This document shows positions 29,002-36,787 of a stretch of 64,000 nucleotides of DNA, piece by piece. Origin of the DNA: Brevundimonas diminuta 3F5N (GTDB taxonomy: Bacteria; Pseudomonadota; Alphaproteobacteria; Caulobacterales; Caulobacteraceae); the NCBI RefSeq assembly GCF_900163625.1, contig NZ_FUIE01000016.1:29350-93349 (forward strand). Direction: 5' to 3'. Made by a program: the position numbers and the translations under genes. Below the pieces are notes generated by a model. The model ran no database searches. It had not been told where the DNA came from and saw nothing but the letters and a program-made list of their open reading frames with translations. Within the stretch, counting starts at the first letter, position 1; the number at the start of each line of letters is the position of its first letter.

Positions 29002-29379
29002 TCAGCCTTTGTTCTTGTTGAAGAAACTCAGGATGATGAAAGCCAGGCCGATCATGCCTGGGATCGCGGCGCCGCCGACGATGGGATAGAAGGCGTCGAA
29101 GTCGGCGAAGCTGACCGCATAGCCCAACAGGGCGATGCCGATTGCGACCGACAGCAGGATCACGCCCGCCCTCAGGTCGCGCGCCGCCGTTGCGACCGGC
29201 TTAGCATTGTCCTTGCTGATGGCTTCGATCACTTCCGGCGGCAGGGACTGCCCCTTCTCGATGGAGGCCCGCAGCGTCGCCTGCATCTCGCGCCGCTCAC
29301 GACTCTTGAGCCACGTCGGCACAAGAACGATCCCCGCGATCATCGCAAAGAACGCCAGCGGAATGAGGACTTCTTCCAT
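29002..29379 (-). CDS. DUF6249-like small membrane protein
   Basis: 125 residues from the ATG at 29379, preceded by AGGGA eight bases upstream. Layout: an N-terminal membrane helix (about 3-25), a charged cytoplasmic segment with SRERREMQATLRASIEKGQSLPPEVIEA, then two more helices, ending FFNKNKG. The LPPEVIEA segment is characteristic of small proteins found beside ECF sigma genes. It leads the sigma operon. Function is unknown; part of the sensing module is a guess. Confidence 0.78.
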   Translation of the reverse strand: MEEVLIPLAFFAMIAGIVLVPTWLKSRERREMQATLRASIEKGQSLPPEVIEAISKDNAKPVATAARDLRAGVILLSVAIGIALLGYAVSFADFDAFYPIVGGAAIPGMIGLAFIILSFFNKNKG

Positions 29380-29555
29380 GAGTTTGATCCCTGTTCGGCC
29401 AAGCCTGATGCGGCGGCCTTCTGATCTCAAGAGGCGGCGATGATCGCTTACGGATGCAGTTGCGCGCATGAACTCTTCGTAATGAGTCACCACAGCGTGA
29501 CTCGACACGCCCGAAGCGGCGCTCAACGGTGCCGTCGAACCCTTCGGAGCGCCGC

Positions 29556-29792
29556 ATGAACATCACCTATCGCATCGTCCAGCACGACGGCGGCTGGGCC
29601 TACAAGCTCGGCGACAGCTATTCCGAGACCTTCGCCAACCACGCGGCCGCGCTGGCGGCGGCCACGGCCGCGGCGCGCGAGCAGCGCGTGCCGGACCGCA
29701 CCTCCTGGATCGAATATGAGGACGCCTCGGGCCAGTGGGTCACTGAGCGCGCCGACGGCCACGACCGCCCGACCACGGCCGTCGAGGACTGA
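29556..29792 (+). CDS. Small DUF2188-like protein
   Basis: 78 residues from the ATG at 29556 (GGAG seven bases before). It opens with a strand, ITYRIVQHDGGWAYKLGDSYSETF, then an Ala-rich helix HAAALAAATAAAREQR and a second strand region. This is the compact strand-helix-strand form of DUF2188-type proteins, whose role is unknown. It is cytoplasmic and monocistronic, and it converges on the arsC-like gene with three bases between stops. Confidence 0.7.
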   Translation: MNITYRIVQHDGGWAYKLGDSYSETFANHAAALAAATAAAREQRVPDRTSWIEYEDASGQWVTERADGHDRPTTAVED

Positions 29793-29795
29793 GCC

Positions 29796-30149
29796 TCAGC
29801 CCTTCAGGGCCTCGGCGTAGATGTCCGGCTTAAAGCCCAGCAGCGTCCGCCCGTCGCCGAGGTCCAGCACCGGCCGCTTGATCATCGACGGCTGGGCCAG
29901 CATCAGATCCACCGCCTTGGCGGCGTCGATGTCGGCCTTGTCGGTGTCCGACAGCTTGCGGAAGGTCGTGCCCGCGCGGTTCAGCACCTTCTCCCAGCCA
30001 TGTTCGGCGACCCAGCGCTCCACATCGGCGCGGTTCGCCCCTGCGGCCTTGTAGTCATGGAAGTCATAGGCCACGCCGTTCTGATCCAGCCAGACGCGCG
30101 CCTTCTTCATCGTGTCGCAGGCCTTGATGCCATACAGGGTGCGGGTCAT
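29796..30149 (-). CDS. ArsC/Spx-family reductase (YffB-like)
   Basis: 117 residues, a thioredoxin-like fold with the single Cys in GIKACDTMKKAR (residue 10) and the C-terminal [20 protein letters not shown] typical of YffB. YffB-type proteins use glutathione; a true arsenate reductase would have HNPKCSxS. The start at 30149 is supported by the family's usual beginning. A broken copy of its first 30 codons lies 0.9 kb upstream at 30958-31028. Confidence 0.87.
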   Translation of the reverse strand: MTRTLYGIKACDTMKKARVWLDQNGVAYDFHDYKAAGANRADVERWVAEHGWEKVLNRAGTTFRKLSDTDKADIDAAKAVDLMLAQPSMIKRPVLDLGDGRTLLGFKPDIYAEALKG

Positions 30150-30208
30150 GGGCGAACTCCAAGCGTGACGAACAGCTGGGGTCTGGCATCGAAGCGCGGA
30201 GGGGTCAA
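30084..30208. repeat. Left copy of a direct repeat (5' end of the arsC-like gene)
   Basis: About 85 bp (30084-30169) matches 30964-31048 at roughly 90% by hand alignment, with weaker similarity on to 30208/31083. It covers the first codons of the intact arsC-like gene and its upstream region. Both copies have the same orientation. Confidence 0.8.
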
Positions 30209-30249
30209 TTTGGAGCGCGTGAACAGGTCGGCTTTCGATCATGGCAGAC

Positions 30250-30504
30250 CTACTCAAGGTCTGTTCGTCGCCATACTTCCCATCCGACCCACGCTAGGGC
30301 CGCGCCCATACCGGCGGCCGGGCCAAAGAGAAGTAGTGGGCTCAAGTTCTGCAACAGCGTGTTTGGCGCGTTGTCCGAATAGGTCGCCATCACCGCCCAT
30401 GCGCCCCACGCGGCAATGCCCCCCGCCGAAGTTATGGCCACGCCTCCGATGATCGCGACTACACCTGCTACGCGCCTCACGATTATGTCCCAACCCTCTA
30501 ACAT
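30250..30504 (-). CDS. Small membrane protein, unknown
   Basis: 84 residues from the ATG at 30504; an in-frame ATG at 30534 would overlap the previous gene by 22 bp. Two to three hydrophobic segments: VAGVVAIIGGVAITSAGGIAAW, then SPLLLFGPAAGMGAALAWVGW. I do not recognise the family. It follows the next gene on the same strand with almost no gap, and the pair lies between the two arsC-like direct repeats. The local base composition is less GC-rich than neighbouring genes. Confidence 0.6.
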   Translation of the reverse strand: MLEGWDIIVRRVAGVVAIIGGVAITSAGGIAAWGAWAVMATYSDNAPNTLLQNLSPLLLFGPAAGMGAALAWVGWEVWRRTDLE

Positions 30505-30512
30505 CGCGCCGT

Positions 30513-30890
30513 CTACTTCCGATCTGACATCCATTTAAGCGTCAGAAGCGCAGCCCCGGCGACGAGGCCCACAGACGCGCCCAGACCCACAAAGGTCGAA
30601 ACCTCCATAATGCCCGGCGCGAGTTGTTTGGCCGTCACATCAAACGGCAAGCGCTGGATGGTTTGCGCCATGTGAAAGCTGTTCATCGCGCCAACCAGCA
30701 AGCCCGCCATCGGTCCGCCGATCAGGATGATCGAAATGACGCGCTTCCATGGCCCGGATTTCGTCTCATCCCTCACCGCCAACAGCACTGAGAGACAAAC
30801 GACGGGAACAGCCGCAAGCAGGGCGATCAGCAGAACCTTCTGCGGAACCGCCGCATTGAGAAATATGCTCTGAAAGTCTGCCTCAACCAT
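30513..30890 (-). CDS. Small membrane protein, faintly ExbB/TolQ-like
   Basis: 125 residues. Three hydrophobic segments: AVPQKVLLIALLAAVPVVCLSVLL, ISIILIGGPMAGLLVGAMNSF, and MEVSTFVGLGASVGLVAGAALLTL. A G-rich helix, then a loop with QLAPGIMEV, then a last long helix recall a minimal ExbB/MotA/TolQ-type channel subunit, but no ExbD partner is present and the protein is short. Treat the resemblance as weak. Upstream is the arsC pseudogene fragment. Confidence 0.65.
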   Translation of the reverse strand: MVEADFQSIFLNAAVPQKVLLIALLAAVPVVCLSVLLAVRDETKSGPWKRVISIILIGGPMAGLLVGAMNSFHMAQTIQRLPFDVTAKQLAPGIMEVSTFVGLGASVGLVAGAALLTLKWMSDRK

Positions 30891-30957
30891 CGTATCAGTC
30901 CGTCAGCTTGGCCGTAAACGCAGGATGAGCACGATAGTCGGCACTATGAAAGCCGCA

Positions 30958-31028
30958 TCACCAATCCAGCCAGGCGCGCGCATCCTTCATCGTGTCGCAG
31001 GCCTTGAGGCCAAACAGGTGCGGGTCGT
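30958..31028 (-). pseudogene. Broken 5' fragment of the arsC-like gene
   Basis: Reading leftward, the fragment encodes HLFGLKACDTMKDARAWLDW and then stops. It copies the start of the intact gene at 30149 (LYGIKACDTMKKARVWLD). The start codon has changed from ATG to ACG, one base is missing near codon 4, and the similarity ends at a TGA. It cannot make a functional protein. Confidence 0.8.
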
Positions 31029-31083
31029 GGGCGAACCCCAAGCGTGACAGAGCCGAGTCTTGCAGGGAAGCGCGGAAAGGTCG
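30964..31083. repeat. Right copy of the arsC-like direct repeat
   Basis: This is the partner of 30084-30208, in the same orientation. The 0.75 kb between the copies carries two small membrane genes, so the segment arose by a duplication or by an insertion that duplicated the gene end. The 30891-31104 stretch holds only this copy and no intact gene. Confidence 0.8.
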
Positions 31084-31104
31084 ACCCTGGCCCTGTCGTG
31101 CAGC

Positions 31105-31317
31105 CTATTGGTTTTGAACAGACCGGCGACTTTTCACGAAACGACCAACCAAAACGGCCCCAAACACGGTCAGAACGCACATGGGGAGCAGCCACGGCTG
31201 AAAGCGTTCGCCATTGCTCGCGAAGTAGTAGATCGCACCAACCACTACCGTAGCAAAAGTCCATATCCCGAGAGCTAAATATGCAGCTACTGTTGGGAGA
31301 TCCTTCTCAGCCTTCAT
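31105..31317 (-). CDS. Small two-helix membrane protein, unknown
   Basis: 70 residues from the ATG at 31317, with AGG about ten bases upstream. Two hydrophobic helices (VAAYLALGIWTFATVVVGAIY and FQPWLLPMCVLTVFGAVLVG) are separated by a short polar loop, and the tail is basic. No family is recognised. It is divergent from the small gene at 31362 and lies in the same less GC-rich accessory patch. Confidence 0.55.
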   Translation of the reverse strand: MKAEKDLPTVAAYLALGIWTFATVVVGAIYYFASNGERFQPWLLPMCVLTVFGAVLVGRFVKSRRSVQNQ

Positions 31318-31361
31318 CAGCGCACCTACTTTTTCTTCTTTATAGAAACGCGAACGCTACC

Positions 31362-31580
31362 ATGTCTACACTGCCCATGCTGACTACGGAGCAAGCCTAT
31401 CAGGCGATGTTCGCTTTCATAGAAGCATACTGGAAGCGCGGCGGGCGCACTGACGACCAAGTCGCTCAACTTCTGTCGTGGATGCAGGGTGAGAGCGGCC
31501 AAACTGCTGACCCGGCTATGTGGGCAGATTGGCTTGATGCGATAGGCTCAATCTCTGAGTTTCAGTTCCCCGAGCTGTGA
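31362..31580 (+). CDS. Small acidic protein, immunity-protein-like
   Basis: 72 residues from the ATG at 31362. It is helical and acidic: LTTEQAYQAMFAFIEAYWKRG, then DDQVAQLLSWMQ and DPAMWADWLDAI. This pattern (short helical, Trp/Asp-rich, with a DPAxWxDW motif) recurs in small orphan proteins that I associate with contact-dependent or polymorphic toxin immunity, but no toxin gene is near. The link is tentative. Confidence 0.6.
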   Translation: MSTLPMLTTEQAYQAMFAFIEAYWKRGGRTDDQVAQLLSWMQGESGQTADPAMWADWLDAIGSISEFQFPEL

Positions 31581-31604
31581 AGCCTTAATGCGACCGGGTG
31601 CGCT

Positions 31605-31946
31605 TCACAGCACCTCCAGCACCGCCTCCACCGGCCGCCCGATCGCCGCGCCCTTGGGCGTCTCGACGACGGGGCGTTCGACGATGACCGGGCTCTCGAT
31701 CATGGCGGCCAGGACCGTCGCGTCGTCCGCGTCGGCGGCCAGAAGTTCGGCGGCCTTCGCCTCCTTCTTCCGCAACAGGCCCTTCAGCCCGCCGCCCGTC
31801 CCGCGCGCCAGACGGTGCAGCGTCTCGGCGTCCCAGCCGGTCTTCAGATACTCGACCACCGTCGGCTCGATCCCGCGTTCGCGCAGCAGCTCCAGCGCCT
31901 TGCGCGAGGTCGAGCATTTCGGGTTGTGGTAAAGAGTGACGGTCAT
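31605..31946 (-). CDS. arsC: Arsenate reductase (glutaredoxin type)
   Basis: 113 residues. It has YHNPKCSTSRKAL with the catalytic Cys11, and the C-terminal SPVIVERPVVETPKGAAIGRP that contributes the conserved Arg residues. This is the ArsC type that reduces arsenate with glutaredoxin. There are no ars transport or regulator genes around it, so a housekeeping or other reductase role is possible. It starts two bases after the end of the membrane gene upstream. Confidence 0.88.
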   Translation of the reverse strand: MTVTLYHNPKCSTSRKALELLRERGIEPTVVEYLKTGWDAETLHRLARGTGGGLKGLLRKKEAKAAELLAADADDATVLAAMIESPVIVERPVVETPKGAAIGRPVEAVLEVL

Positions 31947-31948
31947 GA

Positions 31949-32479
31949 TCAGAAGCTCCGTTTCAGCCGGCTCAACATCAGGCCGCCGCGCACGGCGGCC
32001 GCATACAGAAAACCTGTCGCCAGCATGATGATCCACTGCACGATGGCGAGAGGCCCATACAACTGGCCCGCATTTTCGCCCAGCAGGGCGAAACCGTTGA
32101 CCACGCTGACCAGGCTGTAGGCCAGCAACGCCAGCATGAGGGCCGGGATCACCCAGGTCATCTTGCGCCACTGCACCACGGCCAGCACCAGATAGACCGC
32201 CGACATGACAACGACGCCCCCGACCATAACCGGCGCCATGGCGGTCATGACGCCCTCGAACATCGCCTGATCGCTGGGCGGAACGGCGCCGCCCTCCATC
32301 ATCAATGCGGCTGACTGCCCCATTTTTTCAGACACAGTCGGCAGACCGGCCAGACCTTGAACGGCGCCGACGGCCAGGGCGGCCGCGCCGACACGCGCCG
32401 CCCTCTGCGCCTCGGCCATGCCGCGCGGCGGCGTGAAAGGATTGGCCGCACGCAGCCACAGTTTCATGTTCTGGCTCAC
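31949..32479 (-). CDS. Hypothetical four-helix membrane protein
   Basis: 176 residues with hydrophobic segments at roughly 28-46, 80-104, 108-135 and 145-168. The N-terminus is basic (KLWLRAANPFTPPRG). It shares layout and genomic position with the next gene (GxxxWR and four helices), and the two may be distant paralogs. It is 24 bp downstream of that gene and two bases before arsC, so all three are probably co-transcribed. Function unknown. Confidence 0.68.
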   Translation of the reverse strand: MSQNMKLWLRAANPFTPPRGMAEAQRAARVGAAALAVGAVQGLAGLPTVSEKMGQSAALMMEGGAVPPSDQAMFEGVMTAMAPVMVGGVVVMSAVYLVLAVVQWRKMTWVIPALMLALLAYSLVSVVNGFALLGENAGQLYGPLAIVQWIIMLATGFLYAAAVRGGLMLSRLKRSF

Positions 32480-32503
32480 TTCACCCCCCTTTTTGTCGTG
32501 CGC

Positions 32504-32968
32504 TCAGGCCCTGGTCGCCGGCGCGAACCGCGCCATGCCCGCCGCCCCGCGCAGGCCGCCGATGTGCAGCAGCAGGCACAGCACCATGCCGGCCCCCGCC
32601 ACGCCGACGCTCCAGCCCGGCAGACCCGGCGCGGCCGGCGACGCTCCGACCATCAGGCTGACCGACATCGCGCTCAGTTCATAAAGCGCCCAGGCCAGGC
32701 CGAAGACCGGCAGGATGCGGTTCGGACGGCGCCACTGCAGCAGGCCCAGCACGACGGCCACGGCCGAAAAGACCACGGCGAACCCCGTCGTCGCCCCGCG
32801 GAACTGTGCCTGTTCGGGCGCGCTCAGGAACCAGACCAGCCCCGCCTGCATCAGGCCCACGCCCGCCCAGATCCAGAAGGCCCAGGCGCTGCCGCGCGCC
32901 AGCGCCGTCGCCGTCTCGGCCGAATCGACCGGGGCGAAGGGTTGGGGCGGTGCGATCCGACGGTTCAT
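32504..32968 (-). CDS. Hypothetical membrane protein
   Basis: 154 residues from the ATG at 32968; the longer frame upstream has no support. Four hydrophobic segments, with AFWIWAGVGLMQAGLVWF, VVFSAVAVVLGLLQWRRPNRILPVFGLAWALYELSAMS and a last GVAGAGMVLCLLLHIGG. The LQWRR turn followed by a helix is echoed in the downstream gene as VVQWRK. Function unknown; it heads the leftward trio ending in arsC. Confidence 0.68.
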   Translation of the reverse strand: MNRRIAPPQPFAPVDSAETATALARGSAWAFWIWAGVGLMQAGLVWFLSAPEQAQFRGATTGFAVVFSAVAVVLGLLQWRRPNRILPVFGLAWALYELSAMSVSLMVGASPAAPGLPGWSVGVAGAGMVLCLLLHIGGLRGAAGMARFAPATRA

Positions 32969-33085
32969 GCGCGACTCCCTGACTGAGGCGGCGAAACTAT
33001 CCTGCTCAAGGCCGAAATCCCAAGTGCGTGAGAGAGATATCGCCCCGCCTTCACCTTTTTCCTCGCCCCGTCTAGGGTCGCCGCC

Positions 33086-34342
33086 ATGCGGATCGAACCT
33101 CAAGATCAGGCCGTGCTCGACCACGTCGCGGCCCGTGGCGACGCCATTGTCCAGCGCGCCGTCGACTGGTCCAACATCAACTCAGGCAGCCGCCACGCCG
33201 AAGGGCTGGCGCGGGTTCTCGACGTTCTGGACGCCACGGCGCGCGCCGCCTTCGCGCAGGCGACGGTCGAGCGCGTGCCGACCCAAGGCTCCACCACCGT
33301 CGCCGACAGCGGCGCGGTGATCGCCGAAAGCTACGCCGACTGCCTGAAGATCACCGCTCGCCCCGAAGCCCCGCTTCAGGTCGTGCTGACCGGCCATTAC
33401 GACACCGTCTTTCCCGCCGACAGCGCCTTCCAGCGCGTCGTCACGCGCGACGACGGCGCCCTGAACGGGCCAGGCGTCGCCGACATGAAGGGCGGGATCA
33501 GCGTCATGCTGGCCGCGCTCGAGGCCTTTGAATCCCACCCTCTCCGCCAGAATGTCGGCTGGACCGTCCTCCTGTCCCCCGACGAAGAGATCGGCTCGCC
33601 CGCCTCGGCCCCCCTGTTGGCGGAGCTGGGCGCGCGCGGCCACGTCGGCCTGACCTATGAACCCGCCCTGTCCGACGGCACGCTGGCGGGCGAGCGTAAG
33701 GGCAGCGGCAACTTCCACCTGATCGTCACCGGCAAGGCCGCCCACGCGGGCCGCGCCTTCCACGAGGGCGCCAACGCCGTCGCGGGCGCCGCCATCATCG
33801 CCGCCCGCCTGCACGGCCTGAACGGCCAGCGTGAGGGCGTCACGGTCAATGTCGCCAAGATCGCCGGCGGCGGCCCCCTGAACGTCGTGGCCGACAACGC
33901 CGTGGTCCGCTTCAACGTTCGCGTGCCAGACGCCCAGAGCGCCGCCTGGATCGACGAGACGGTGCGCGCCCTCGCCGCCGAGCCACCCTTCCCCGGCCTG
34001 ACGTTGGACCTGCACGGCGGCATGACCCGCGCGCCCAAGCCGATGGACGCATCGCAGACCGCCCTGTTCCACGCTGTGCGCGACGCCGGCGACCTGCTGG
34101 GCCAGACCATCGCCTGGAAGCCCTCCGGCGGCGTCTGCGAGGGCAACAACCTGCACGCCGCGGGCCTGCCCAACGTCGACACCCTGGGCGTCGTCGGCGG
34201 CGAGATCCATTCGGATCAGGAGTTCGCCTGGCCCGCCAGCTTCGTCGAACGGGCGCAGCTGTCGGCCCTGATCCTGTGCAAGATCGCCTCGGGCGAGATC
34301 GACGCCCTCAAACTGAAACAGCTCCGACTGGAGACGATGTAA
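33086..34342 (+). CDS. M20 family metallohydrolase in the ast operon (AstE substitute?)
   Basis: 418 residues, a dizinc M20 peptidase/deacylase. Ligands and catalytic residues are visible: His104 and Asp106 (GHYDT), Asp133 (GVADMKGG), Glu167/Glu168 (SPDEEIGS), Glu192 (YEP), and a late His in IHSDQEF. The family includes carboxypeptidase G2-type and acetylornithine deacetylase enzymes. It begins the operon that continues with astA four bases later. The pathway needs a succinylglutamate desuccinylase and none (astE) is present, so this enzyme may do that step. This is inference. Confidence 0.88.
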   Translation: MRIEPQDQAVLDHVAARGDAIVQRAVDWSNINSGSRHAEGLARVLDVLDATARAAFAQATVERVPTQGSTTVADSGAVIAESYADCLKITARPEAPLQVVLTGHYDTVFPADSAFQRVVTRDDGALNGPGVADMKGGISVMLAALEAFESHPLRQNVGWTVLLSPDEEIGSPASAPLLAELGARGHVGLTYEPALSDGTLAGERKGSGNFHLIVTGKAAHAGRAFHEGANAVAGAAIIAARLHGLNGQREGVTVNVAKIAGGGPLNVVADNAVVRFNVRVPDAQSAAWIDETVRALAAEPPFPGLTLDLHGGMTRAPKPMDASQTALFHAVRDAGDLLGQTIAWKPSGGVCEGNNLHAAGLPNVDTLGVVGGEIHSDQEFAWPASFVERAQLSALILCKIASGEIDALKLKQLRLETM

Positions 34343-34346
34343 CCGC

Positions 34347-35354
34347 ATGCTCGTTGTTCGCCCCGCCGGCCCCGCCGACCTTCATCACCTGCTCGAACTG
34401 GCCATCCTGTCCGGCCCCGGCTTCACCAGCCTGCCGGAAGACGCCGATGTCCTCAGCGAGCGCCTGGAACTGAGCCAGGCCAGCTTCGAAGGCCGCATTC
34501 CGCCGCAGGAAGCCTGGTACACCCTGATGCTGGAAGACGGCGACACGGGCGACATCGACGGCGTCGGCTCGGTCAAGGCGACCGTGGGACTGAAGCGCCC
34601 CTTCTTCAGCTTCCGCGTGGTCAACAACACGGTCCAGTCGCCCTCGTTGGGCATCAAGCTGAACCATCAGACCCTGGTCCTGGTCAACGAATGCACCGGC
34701 TGGACCGAGGTGGGCTCCCTGTTCCTCAAGGCCGACCGTCGCAAGGGCGGCGCCGGGCGTCTGCTCAGCCAGTCGCGTTACATGCTGATCGGGGCGCAGC
34801 CCGACCTGTTCGCCGACAACGTCCTGGCCGAACTGCGCGGCGTCTTCACCCCCGACGGCTACTGCCCCTTCTGGGACCATGTGGCGCACAAGTTCTTCCC
34901 GATGGACTTCGACGACGCCGACCGCATGAGCGGCTCGACCGACAAGCAGTTCATTCTCGACCTGGCGCCGCGCCACCCCATCTACATCGACCTGCTGCCC
35001 GAACCGGCCCGCGCCGTGATCGGCAAGGTCCACCCGCAGGGCGTGCCCGCCATGGCCCTGCTGGAATCCGAGGGCTTCCGTCCCAACGGCCTGGTCGACA
35101 TCTTCGACGCCGGTCCGACCGTGGCCTGCGGTCGCGACAACATCCGCACCGTCCGCGACGCCCGCGTCCTTACCGCCCGCATCGAGAAGGAGGTCGAGGT
35201 CGAACTGCCCAGCCTCGTCTCGACTGACAGCGTCGCCGCCTTCCGCGCCGTCCGCGCCCGCGTCCTGGTGGACGGCGACGTGGTCCGCATGCCCCCCGAC
35301 GTCGCCGCCGCCCTGAAGATCAAGGACGGCGCTGTCGTCCGCGTGAAATCCTGA
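34347..35354 (+). CDS. astA: Arginine N-succinyltransferase
   Basis: 335 residues. It has the AstA features LRPAGPADLHHLLELAILSGPGFTSLP at the N-terminus, then GTVGLKRPFFSFR-type strands and the LNHQTLVLVNECTGWTEVGSLFL segment, and PEPARAVIGKVHPQG. It transfers succinyl from succinyl-CoA to L-arginine, step 1 of the AST arginine catabolic pathway. It starts four bases after the M20 gene and is followed 14 bp later by astD. Confidence 0.93.
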   Translation: MLVVRPAGPADLHHLLELAILSGPGFTSLPEDADVLSERLELSQASFEGRIPPQEAWYTLMLEDGDTGDIDGVGSVKATVGLKRPFFSFRVVNNTVQSPSLGIKLNHQTLVLVNECTGWTEVGSLFLKADRRKGGAGRLLSQSRYMLIGAQPDLFADNVLAELRGVFTPDGYCPFWDHVAHKFFPMDFDDADRMSGSTDKQFILDLAPRHPIYIDLLPEPARAVIGKVHPQGVPAMALLESEGFRPNGLVDIFDAGPTVACGRDNIRTVRDARVLTARIEKEVEVELPSLVSTDSVAAFRAVRARVLVDGDVVRMPPDVAAALKIKDGAVVRVKS

Positions 35355-35368
35355 ACCGAGTACCCGCC

Positions 35369-36787
35369 ATGACCCGTTTCAACTCCACCAACCCCGCCAC
35401 CGGCGAAACCGTCTGGGAAGGCGAAGCCGCCTCCATCGAACAGGTCGGCGCCGCCGTCGAGGCCGCCCGCGCCGCCTTCCCCGACTGGGCCGACCGCCCG
35501 CGAGGTGATCGCATCGACGCTGTGAAACGCTATCAGGCCATCCTGAAAGAGCGCGCCCCCGAAATGGCCGAGGCCATCAGCCGCGAAACCGGCAAGGCCC
35601 TGTGGGAGACAAAAACCGAACTGGCCTCGATGGCCGGCAAGGTCGACATCTCGATCCGCGCCTATGACGAGCGCACCGGTGAGCGCAGCAGCGAGACCGC
35701 CTTCGGTCGCGCCACCCTGCGCCACCGCCCGCATGGCGTCTCGGCGGTGCTCGGCCCGTTCAACTTCCCCGGCCACCTGCCCAACGGCCACATCGTCCCG
35801 GCCCTGCTGGCGGGCGACACGGTCGTGTTCAAACCGTCCGAGGAAACGCCCCTGACCGGCCAGCTGATGGCCGAATGCCTGGACGCCGCCGACCTGCCCA
35901 AGGGCGTGTTCAACATGGTGCAAGGCGGACGCGACACCGGCGCAGCCCTGCTGGACCAGCCCATCGACGCCCTGATGTTCACCGGCTCGGGCGCGGCGGG
36001 CGCGCACTTCCGTCGCAAGTTCGCCGATGACCCCCACGTCATCCTGGCGCTGGAGCTGGGCGGCAACAACCCGCTGGTCGTCTGGGACGCCGCCGACGCC
36101 GAGGCTGTCGCAGGCATCGTGGTCCAGTCCGCCTTCGTCACCACCGGCCAGCGCTGCTCCTGCGCCCGCCGCCTGATCGTGCCGGAAGGCGCCCAGGGCG
36201 ACGCCATCGTCGAGGCCGTCGCCGCCATGTCCGATCGCCTGAACTTCGCCCACTGGGACAGCGATCCCGAGCCCTACGCCGGGCCGCTGATCTCGGAGAA
36301 GGCCGCCAGCGCCGCCCTCGCCGCCCTGCAACAACGCATCGACGCGGGCGCGCGCGTGGTCCGCGCCTCTGGCCCTGTCGACAACCTGCCGGGCGCCTTC
36401 GTGAAGCCTGCGATCATCGACGTCACCGGCGTCGCGGTCGAGGATGAGGAAATGTTCGCCCCCTTCCTGCAGGTGCTGCGCGTCCCGAGCTTCGACGCCG
36501 CCATCGCCGCCGCCAACGCCACCAAATACGGCCTGTCCGCCGGTCTGGTCAGCGACGATGCGAAGAACTGGGATCGCTTCATCAACCGCATCCGCGCGGG
36601 CGTGGTGAACTTCAACCGCCCGACCACGGGCGCGGCGGGCGACATGCCCTTCGGCGGCCTGGGCGCCAGCGGCAACCACCGACCCAGCGCCTATTACGCC
36701 GCCGACTACTGCGCCTATCCGGTCGCCAGCTTCGAGGCCGGCGCGGTCAAGAACATCGAAAGCGAGATCAAGGGCTTGCGCGCATGA
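35369..36787 (+). CDS. astD: N-succinylglutamate 5-semialdehyde dehydrogenase
   Basis: 472 residues, an aldehyde dehydrogenase. Asn132 (FNFPGHLPN), Glu229 (ELGGNNP) and nucleophile Cys263 (TTGQRCSCARR) form the active site. The SGPVDNLPGAF and FGGLGASGNHRPSAYYAADYC segments are AstD-like. It oxidises succinylglutamate semialdehyde with NAD+, step 4 of the pathway. It overlaps the astB start by 4 bp. Confidence 0.94.
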   Translation: MTRFNSTNPATGETVWEGEAASIEQVGAAVEAARAAFPDWADRPRGDRIDAVKRYQAILKERAPEMAEAISRETGKALWETKTELASMAGKVDISIRAYDERTGERSSETAFGRATLRHRPHGVSAVLGPFNFPGHLPNGHIVPALLAGDTVVFKPSEETPLTGQLMAECLDAADLPKGVFNMVQGGRDTGAALLDQPIDALMFTGSGAAGAHFRRKFADDPHVILALELGGNNPLVVWDAADAEAVAGIVVQSAFVTTGQRCSCARRLIVPEGAQGDAIVEAVAAMSDRLNFAHWDSDPEPYAGPLISEKAASAALAALQQRIDAGARVVRASGPVDNLPGAFVKPAIIDVTGVAVEDEEMFAPFLQVLRVPSFDAAIAAANATKYGLSAGLVSDDAKNWDRFINRIRAGVVNFNRPTTGAAGDMPFGGLGASGNHRPSAYYAADYCAYPVASFEAGAVKNIESEIKGLRA

